Source of the DNA: JAWPMV01 sp038527215
Lineage (GTDB): Bacteria > Bacteroidota > Bacteroidia > J057
Direction of reading: 5' to 3'
NCBI GenBank assembly: GCA_038527215.1
Contig: JBCBGC010000056.1
Span: 1 to 47,169, forward strand
DNA length: 47,169 bases
The position numbers were made by a program, and so were the translations under genes. Positions 41,639 to 47,169 of the stretch are shown here, piece after piece; the stretch's first letter is position 1; every line of letters begins with the position of its first letter. Under the pieces are notes generated by a model that was given only the letters and a program-made list of their open reading frames with translations, made no database searches and was not told the origin of the DNA.

Positions 41639-42340
41639 CTAGCCGTAGATCTGATGAAAACAAACAGCAAAGTAGCCAAAGGCACATCCTAGCATACCCG
41701 TACATCCCAATAGGTTGTTTTGACTCATACAATTGTCATAGGCCTTCCCGCACATTCTTTGGACAAAAGCCGGCAAGGTGGGCCAGAGATCATCAATACA
41801 ACTGGTAAGGGGAGAGCCTGGCGTAGGCTTACGAAACTTCATCCAATCATCCTTCATGCAGCACATTCGGTTGGTGCCGCTATTAGGCCGCAGGTATCGC
41901 GCCCCGCTAATGAGTTGTCCATTTGAATCTTTGACCTCGATTTCCCATCCATCATCCTGACCGATTTTGATCGCGGATATATCCAGATAGGCCAGTTGAG
42001 GGGTGGTCTTTCTCCCCTGGTTTGCTCTGGTTTCGATCAAGAAGCGCTGCTGATTTTTTTGTATAGAAAAAGGAGCTACCAGGACTTCTATACGTCCATT
42101 GCCTTGACTGGAGGTAAACACCAGTTTTTCCACTTGTTGAGAAAGCAGGTTTCCTTTAACCTGACCTTTTCTCCTGGCTTGTTGAAGCAAGCGCTGTACT
42201 GCTGCATCCTGACCACTTAGGACCGTTTGGGTGCTGAGTCGCCATTGTTTTTCAAACTGTTCCAGAGATGAACCCTGCGGTTCTCCAAAACCCCATAATA
42301 GGGCCAAAACAGGGATCAGAAATAAACTGAATTTCTTCAT
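41639..42340 (-). CDS. Exported protein with cysteine-rich C-terminus
   Basis: This 233-residue protein has a signal peptide (FSLFLIPVLALLWGFG), a helical N-terminal part (QRLLQQARRKGQVKGNLL), a central beta-rich part (GNGRIEVLVAPFSIQKN, GWEIEVKDSNGQLISG) and a C-terminal segment of about 75 residues with eight cysteines (MCCMKDDW, TSCIDDL, RMCGKAYDNC, LLGCTGMLGCAFGYFAVCFH). The last 30 residues are also hydrophobic. No family was recognised; the cysteines suggest disulfides after export. It is the last of three exported proteins on the minus strand downstream of a hybrid sensor kinase, and a terminator follows. Confidence 0.72.
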   Translation of the reverse strand: MKKFSLFLIPVLALLWGFGEPQGSSLEQFEKQWRLSTQTVLSGQDAAVQRLLQQARRKGQVKGNLLSQQVEKLVFTSSQGNGRIEVLVAPFSIQKNQQRFLIETRANQGRKTTPQLAYLDISAIKIGQDDGWEIEVKDSNGQLISGARYLRPNSGTNRMCCMKDDWMKFRKPTPGSPLTSCIDDLWPTLPAFVQRMCGKAYDNCMSQNNLLGCTGMLGCAFGYFAVCFHQIYG

Positions 42341-42477
42341 GTGATTGTTTGTTAAAAATTGAACTGATTTAGGGATGTGGAGAATCGCTACGGATTCCCC
42401 TTATAGGCGAAGGTTTCCATCTGTTCGATTTCTTCCTTCCGGGTGAGCTTATGCACGAGCATGGTTGTCAGGATCTT

Positions 42478-42957
42478 CTAAAATCCTGCAGGAAGATGAG
42501 GCTGGATCTGACTGGCATTGCCTCTCGCTGAAGGTGCGGACGCCTGAACGGAAAATGTTTGGGTCTGCTGATTGCCATTGTCGGTTTGGACCCTGGCCCG
42601 AACCTCATAGACTCCTTCGGGCCATCCTTGGTGGGGCGCGGAAAGGGAGGCGCGGATAGCAGCAGAATTTCCTTCCTCCATATGAAAAACCACGGAATCT
42701 ATCAGTTGGCGGGCCTGGGCTTGCAGGTAGTACCAGTGGAACACCACCCTGGTGCCCGAAGGCGCACCGCTTAGTTGGCAACTGGCGGTAAACTGTGGAC
42801 TTTGGGGAGAAAAAAGGTCAGATGAAGTTTCGCATCTTCCTGCCTCTCCGGCTTGTTCACATAGCCTAAGTTGATCAATGCGGGCGGTGGAATAATGGAA
42901 TTCGCAGCCAAAGAGACAGCCTAAGCCTACCCAAAGCAGGGGCAATATTGTTTTCAT
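42478..42957 (-). CDS. Predicted lipoprotein with an Ig-like domain
   Basis: This 159-residue protein starts at ATG 42957 with a lipoprotein signal (ILPLLWVGLGCLFGC, lipobox LFGC); the frame is open further upstream only because it runs through a repeat-like hairpin. The mature part has a cysteine pair (LRLCEQAGEAGRCETS) and an Ig/FN3-like stretch (GTRVVFHWYYLQAQARQLIDSVVFHME ... GVYEVRARVQTDNGNQQTQTF). The function is unknown. It lies between two other exported-protein genes on the same strand. Confidence 0.7.
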   Translation of the reverse strand: MKTILPLLWVGLGCLFGCEFHYSTARIDQLRLCEQAGEAGRCETSSDLFSPQSPQFTASCQLSGAPSGTRVVFHWYYLQAQARQLIDSVVFHMEEGNSAAIRASLSAPHQGWPEGVYEVRARVQTDNGNQQTQTFSVQASAPSARGNASQIQPHLPAGF

Positions 42958-42983
42958 CAGGATAATAATTGAGGATTGCAGGG

Positions 42984-43028
42984 AGTTGGCAGGAGCGGCC
43001 TCACCGCTGCGAGGCGCTCCTTCCAACT
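42984..43028. repeat. Long REP-like hairpin in the leader of a lipoprotein gene
   Basis: AGTTGG-C-AGGAGCG-G-CCTC (42984-43002) pairs with GAGGCGCTCCTTCCAACT (43011-43028), with one mismatch and one bulge, around an 8-base loop. It lies 27 bp upstream of the lipoprotein start codon (transcribed leftward), between two same-strand genes. It could act as an intercistronic RNA-stabilising or attenuating hairpin, or be a third palindromic repeat family; only one copy is in the window. Confidence 0.8.
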
Positions 43029-43055
43029 ATAAACAAAATGACGCTTTGATCAGGT

Positions 43056-44405
43056 CTACCAGACCCTTACTCCATATTCATCCTCATAGCGGATATTGCT
43101 GGTCATGTTGTTGATGATGCTCATGGTCGCATTGTGGTATTTCGATTGCAAGGCAGAATTCTGCCGGGCTTGCTGAGCCGCTACTTTTTGAGCCAGATTC
43201 ATGATGGCCGTCGCCTGGGTAAGTGTTTGTTGTGATGGGCCGGTATAACGATAAGGATTTTCTTCCTTCGATTGCTCATCCGAAATCAGGATGGATTGTC
43301 CTTTGGGGATCATTTTTCCGGAACCTGAATGCCCATCCGTGGTGAGGGTCATATAAGCAGAAGTTCGGTCCAGCCGATACACCCCTTTTACTTTGTCTCC
43401 CTGGGGCGTATGGTAGACAAAAGTGCCGGTGGTATGGAGATCTAATTTATCGCCTGTGGCGCTTTCAAAAACCCCATCCAACGCCACGTATAACTGGTCC
43501 TTTCCCCCTCCGGTAAAAAAGTAATAATGGGCTTCCTTCCGGGTAGCCTTCGCCTGGCCAGAGGTTTGACGCGTATTCCCTTCCCGGACATAGTGCTCCC
43601 ATTTCTGCGGTTGGGCGTTGTCCTGTACCTCAAGTCGGTTTCCTTTCACATACAAGGTCCAATCTGCGCAGTATCCATTGGTGGTGATGAAGCGGATAAA
43701 ATGGGTGTTGGGGTAATAATGGTAGAGACCGGAAAATTCCTCTGGGTTATCTGCCCCTACCCCACGAAAAGAACCATCTGGAGATAGATCTACCCAGGCA
43801 CCGGGATGAGAGGTGGATCGGTAATATCCATTGAGAGCCTGACCATAAATCCCTTCCAAATGGGGGAATTTATCGCTGCTCGCAGCCGGGCTATGTTCTT
43901 GCTGGACTTGAGCAGAAGTTTGAGAAAAAGCCTGGGAGCTAACCTCAGGTTGCTGAGCCTGGGCCACATTGGACTTGCCAATTACCTCTGCATATTCCTC
44001 TGCCAAAAGCTGTTGGATGGTACGAAGGTCGCTGGCAGAGATTTGATGCGGCCCTTCTTTGGTGAACGTACCCAACATCTCAGCGCCTTGCATCTTGAAA
44101 AGGGATAACATATTTCCTTCCAAACTCGGGATATAGGTGGTGTAATCCACGTCTGCGGTGCCAGAAGCTGCGGTATATCCGTCGAACATAAATTGAAGGC
44201 CGGAATATTGGGGATAGTAATCATAGAGGAAAGCATGGCGATTACCATCAGCCAGGGTGATCATACCCATATGATTGGGGCCAAAATCTATCCGGAGCCC
44301 GCTTGACTGGTCCAGCCAGGACCCTTCAAATGATTGAGCCGTTTGAGCCATCAGGGGCGTGCTTAGCAAGCCTATGATAGACATAAGTGAGATGAATAAT
44401 TTCAT
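43056..44405 (-). CDS. Exported protein of unknown function
   Basis: This 449-residue protein has a signal peptide (LFISLMSIIGLLSTPLMAQ). The first part is beta-rich (GSWLDQSSGLRIDFGPNHMGMITLADG). A Gln/Ser-rich linker (AQAQQPEVSSQAFSQTSAQ) separates it from a second beta-rich half with repeated Gly-Tyr-containing hairpins (EGIYGQALNGYYRSTS, FSGLYHYYPNTHFIRFIT, GVYRLDRTSAYMTLTTDG). A helical Gln/Ala-rich C-terminus ends in NMTSNIRYEDEYGVRVW. No family was recognised; the halves resemble lipocalin-like domains. It lies 171 bp downstream of the sensor-kinase gene and before two further exported proteins. Confidence 0.75.
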   Translation of the reverse strand: MKLFISLMSIIGLLSTPLMAQTAQSFEGSWLDQSSGLRIDFGPNHMGMITLADGNRHAFLYDYYPQYSGLQFMFDGYTAASGTADVDYTTYIPSLEGNMLSLFKMQGAEMLGTFTKEGPHQISASDLRTIQQLLAEEYAEVIGKSNVAQAQQPEVSSQAFSQTSAQVQQEHSPAASSDKFPHLEGIYGQALNGYYRSTSHPGAWVDLSPDGSFRGVGADNPEEFSGLYHYYPNTHFIRFITTNGYCADWTLYVKGNRLEVQDNAQPQKWEHYVREGNTRQTSGQAKATRKEAHYYFFTGGGKDQLYVALDGVFESATGDKLDLHTTGTFVYHTPQGDKVKGVYRLDRTSAYMTLTTDGHSGSGKMIPKGQSILISDEQSKEENPYRYTGPSQQTLTQATAIMNLAQKVAAQQARQNSALQSKYHNATMSIINNMTSNIRYEDEYGVRVW

Positions 44406-44576
44406 AAGGTTTGTTTATTGAGTGGAATGCTTTGAAATCGATCCTTCAAAAGGATGACACAAAGGAAAGCTAGCTTGCCTTAGGAAACTTATCACCTATG
44501 TTACCAGTTATTTCAACTATGTAACGCACCAAGTAAATAAATGATTATCAAACACTTAAAACAAAATCCCACCCCC

Positions 44577-47169
44577 TTAGGAGGAAAATTTTTCAGATGA
44601 CCGGGCAAACTCACCCGGACTTTGGCCGAATTCATCCTTGAAGCATTTGCTAAAATAGGCGGGAGAGGAAAAGCCTACCATGTAGGCAATTTCTGAGGCG
44701 GTGCCGGCCCCTTCTTTTAGTAATTGGCTGGCTCGCTTGAGCCGAAGACTCCGGAGAAAAACGGAAGGTGACTGGTCTGTAAGGGCTTTTAATTTCCGGT
44801 GGAGATGCACCCGGCTCATGCCTACCTCCCGGCCCATATCCTCGATGGTAAAATCTTCTTCAGACAAATAGGTTTCAATCACCTTCATGACTTTTCGGAG
44901 AAAAACTTCATCAGCAGAATCAACCAGAATTTCTTCCGGGCTCAGCCGAACGATATTTTTACCTAGCTGCTCCCGGATTCGTTTACGCTGTTCGATCAGG
45001 TTCCCTACCCGGAGGATTAGCTCCTCCCGGTCGAAGGGTTTATGCAGGTAATCATCGGCCCCTACTTTTAAGCCGGAAAGTTTGCTCTCTCTTCCGGCTT
45101 TAGCTGTTAATAAGATGAGCGGTATATGTGCGGTTTTTTGATCCTTTTTAAGGGTTTCACACAGCTCATTTCCATCCATTTCCGGCATCATCACATCACT
45201 GATAATCAGATCCGGCATGTATGCCTGAGCCAGTTCAAGCCCTTCCTGCCCATGGATGGCTTCCCTCACCTGAAAGGTCGGTTCCAAACAGGATCGGACA
45301 AATCTTCTCACATCCGCATTGTCTTCTACCAACAAAATGGAAGCCTTGTCGCTTTTGGAAAGCGGTATTTCGTCTTTGGGCGAAGCCATGGGCACATTTT
45401 CCGGTTGGGCAAGATGATGCCAAAGGGGTGAGCTTGGGGTTTCCCCTTGCAGCCGAGGCAAATGCACCACAAAGGTGCTGCCTGAGCCCACTTCACTGCT
45501 AACCGATATTTCTCCTTCAAATAACTGCACCACCTCTTTTACCAGGGCTAAGCCTATGCCTGAGCTGCCGGCTTTTTGGTCTGCCGCCTGATAGAAGCGG
45601 TCAAAAATATGGGCGAGCTGCTCCTCATCCATGCCAATGCCATTATCCTGAACGAGTATTTCCAACCGCTCCTCCTCAGCCTCCACCTTTACCCAGATGT
45701 TCCCCTTTTCAGGGGTGTATTTAAACGCATTGGAAAGCAAATTATTCAGCGTCATTTCCAGCCGATCCGGATCAAACAACATCAGTACTTCCTGAGCGGG
45801 AAAAGAGAGGTGCAGCTTGATGCTTTTGTCCTCCGCCAGGGATTCAAAATTTCCTGTTACAGCCTTTAGAAAGGGGACTACATCCGCATAAATCGGTTGA
45901 AATACCATTTTCCCAGCTTCCAACTTCGATAAGTCCAGCAATTGGTTGATCAACTCCTGCAGACGGTGCGCATTCCGCTGCATCATATAATAGAGGGTGT
46001 CCGGTTGTTGGTTTCCCGGTCCTGCCAATAATTTTTGAAGCGGTCCCAGAATCAAGGTCAAAGGAGTTCTGAATTCGTGGGAAATATTGGCAAAAAGCCT
46101 AGATTTCAGTTCGTTTAATTCTCGGAGGTTATTGGCTTCAAGGCGCTTTTTTTCTAACGAAAGCTCCATCTTTCGCCGGCTAGCGACGTAGGACATCCTT
46201 ACCAGCAAGCCCACCACCAACATCAGCAGGAATAGCCCTAACCCAATAAAGAGCATGGTTTTTTGGTCATCCTCCTGTTCAGCGATCACGAGTTTCTGAT
46301 GGGCTATATCCCGCTCTCGCCGAGCCGTCTCATATTGAACGGAAAGCTCATCCAAATGCTGACTGCGATATTGGCGCAAGAGGGTGTCCTGGGTAAGTTG
46401 GAAGGCTTTTCGGGCTTTCAGCGCTGCTTGATAATCTCCCTTCCTCTCATAGGTTTCGGCCAGTCCTTCCTCTGCTTCAGCCACGCGGGAAGGTTCTCCA
46501 TAATTGTGCGCCCATTGTTTCTGTAGGAGAAAATAGAAGGCTGCGGAGTCAAGGTTTCCCTGCTCAAGATGATATGCACCCAAACCAGAGGAGACCACAA
46601 TCAGGCAACTGGAATCTTGCTGGTGAGCCATGGTCCAGGCTTGCCGAAAATAGGGCAAGGCCCGTGCATAGGCTTGTTGTTCCAAGTATCCGCTGCCTAG
46701 TCCCGAATAACAACTACACAGGTATTCTTGCTGGCCTATGGCGAGTTTACAGCTCAGCGCCTCATGATAATACTGGAGGGAAGAATCAACCTGCCCATTC
46801 TGGGAGAAAGTATACCCCAGGTTCATCAAGGTGATGCCCAGATTGGCTGTGTCTTTCTTTCGTCGAAAAAGGCCAGCATTTCTCCGTAAATAAAAGAGGG
46901 CCTTTTCGTATTCTTCTTGTTTGTTGAAAATGACGGCCATGTTGCTCTCCACTGTTCCCAATTCTGACCAGGCTTCCATCTCGGCAAAGATGCTGGCTGC
47001 ATCCTGAAAGAAGGACAAGGCCTGGAGATTATTGCCTTTCCACATGTGGCAGATTCCTACATTGTTGAGGCTTTTGGCCACCATGGATGCATGGGGAAGG
47101 CGAGATGATGCGAGGTCCAAGCCCCACTCTGCATAAAACAGGGCTGTATCCAGGCTTTCTCCGATAGTG
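44577..47169 (-). CDS. Hybrid TPR sensor kinase / response regulator / AraC protein, partial
   Basis: The frame is open to the right edge, so the N-terminus is missing; at least 860 residues are present. The order is TPR repeats (periplasmic), one membrane helix (LFIGLGLFLLMLVVGLLV), a coiled coil, HisKA with the phospho-His in LFANISHEFRTPLTLILGP, HATPase (NNLLSNAFKYTP, VQDNGIGMD, GSSGIGLALVKEV), a receiver with Asp in LIISDVMMPEMDG and Lys in YLHKPFD, then a C-terminal AraC-type HTH (FTIEDMGREVGMSRVHLHRKL and ASEIAYMVGFSSPAYFSKCFK). It joins a complete two-component path in one protein, as in the Bacteroidota hybrid systems, with TPRs as sensor instead of a propeller. The exported proteins downstream are candidate targets; that is inference. 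Confidence 0.95.
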   Translation of the reverse strand, partial: TIGESLDTALFYAEWGLDLASSRLPHASMVAKSLNNVGICHMWKGNNLQALSFFQDAASIFAEMEAWSELGTVESNMAVIFNKQEEYEKALFYLRRNAGLFRRKKDTANLGITLMNLGYTFSQNGQVDSSLQYYHEALSCKLAIGQQEYLCSCYSGLGSGYLEQQAYARALPYFRQAWTMAHQQDSSCLIVVSSGLGAYHLEQGNLDSAAFYFLLQKQWAHNYGEPSRVAEAEEGLAETYERKGDYQAALKARKAFQLTQDTLLRQYRSQHLDELSVQYETARRERDIAHQKLVIAEQEDDQKTMLFIGLGLFLLMLVVGLLVRMSYVASRRKMELSLEKKRLEANNLRELNELKSRLFANISHEFRTPLTLILGPLQKLLAGPGNQQPDTLYYMMQRNAHRLQELINQLLDLSKLEAGKMVFQPIYADVVPFLKAVTGNFESLAEDKSIKLHLSFPAQEVLMLFDPDRLEMTLNNLLSNAFKYTPEKGNIWVKVEAEEERLEILVQDNGIGMDEEQLAHIFDRFYQAADQKAGSSGIGLALVKEVVQLFEGEISVSSEVGSGSTFVVHLPRLQGETPSSPLWHHLAQPENVPMASPKDEIPLSKSDKASILLVEDNADVRRFVRSCLEPTFQVREAIHGQEGLELAQAYMPDLIISDVMMPEMDGNELCETLKKDQKTAHIPLILLTAKAGRESKLSGLKVGADDYLHKPFDREELILRVGNLIEQRKRIREQLGKNIVRLSPEEILVDSADEVFLRKVMKVIETYLSEEDFTIEDMGREVGMSRVHLHRKLKALTDQSPSVFLRSLRLKRASQLLKEGAGTASEIAYMVGFSSPAYFSKCFKDEFGQSPGEFARSSEKFSS

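Overview
The window reads as chromosomal DNA from a Bacteroidota member, most likely a Saprospiraceae- or Lewinella-type marine or sludge bacterium. This is an inference from gene content: a type IX secretion (T9SS) C-terminal sorting domain, many Sec-signal and lipoprotein genes, the Bacteroidota-type GlmU-like bifunctional protein, DUF4199, membrane-anchored LytTR and hybrid TPR/histidine-kinase/AraC regulators, and promoter elements resembling the Bacteroidota -7 motif TAnnTTTG. No rRNA, tRNA, phage, plasmid or CRISPR locus was seen.

Layout. (1) 1-1.5 kb, minus strand: an ECF sigma factor overlapping a membrane-anchored TPR/anti-sigma-like protein whose C-terminus is made of a 40-bp tandem repeat. 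(2) 1.6-1.8 kb: a 162-bp MITE-like palindrome. (3) 1.8-7.5 kb, plus strand: three exported proteins, namely a formylglycine-generating-enzyme-fold protein without the catalytic cysteines, a T9SS cargo with six 'IFAGG..DGYA' repeats, and a TPR-CHAT caspase-like protein anchored by a C-terminal membrane helix. (4) 7.6-16.4 kb: a tightly packed tripartite efflux operon with two different RND permeases, one adaptor and one TolC-like channel. (5) 16.5-18.7 kb: an NtrC-type sigma-54 activator with tandem promoter-like sites and a single-domain response regulator, followed by a block of hairpins and about 500 bp without a convincing gene. (6) 19.3-24.3 kb: subtilisin-like protease, guanine deaminase, alpha/beta hydrolase, GNAT, DUF4199 and small exported proteins. 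(7) 24.4-29.3 kb: ribosomal protein L31 type B, GlmU-like enzyme, triosephosphate isomerase, M28 peptidase and a small secreted protein, most separated by clear terminators. (8) 29.3-35.4 kb: Tat-exported Gfo/Idh/MocA oxidoreductase, SDR, propeller-like protein, DUF2306-like membrane protein with a LytTR regulator, GNAT and a lipoprotein. (9) 35.4-36.0 kb: a repeat-rich intergenic region carrying the same palindromic core as the left edge, a second palindrome family and a heptanucleotide repeat that runs into the next gene. (10) 36-42.3 kb: tricorn-like protease, thioredoxin-like protein, DUF1643 and a double-domain universal stress protein. (11) 41.6-47.2 kb, minus strand: a one-component-style hybrid sensor kinase, cut by the right edge, upstream of three exported proteins of unknown function.

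The most interesting parts are the neighbourhood at 0-7.5 kb (ECF sigma/anti-sigma facing an exported pseudo-FGE, repeat protein and CHAT protein), which looks like a cell-surface system not obviously described, and the dispersed hairpin-plus-TACGG repeat families. Functions are assigned from motif recognition in the sequence only; no database search was run.
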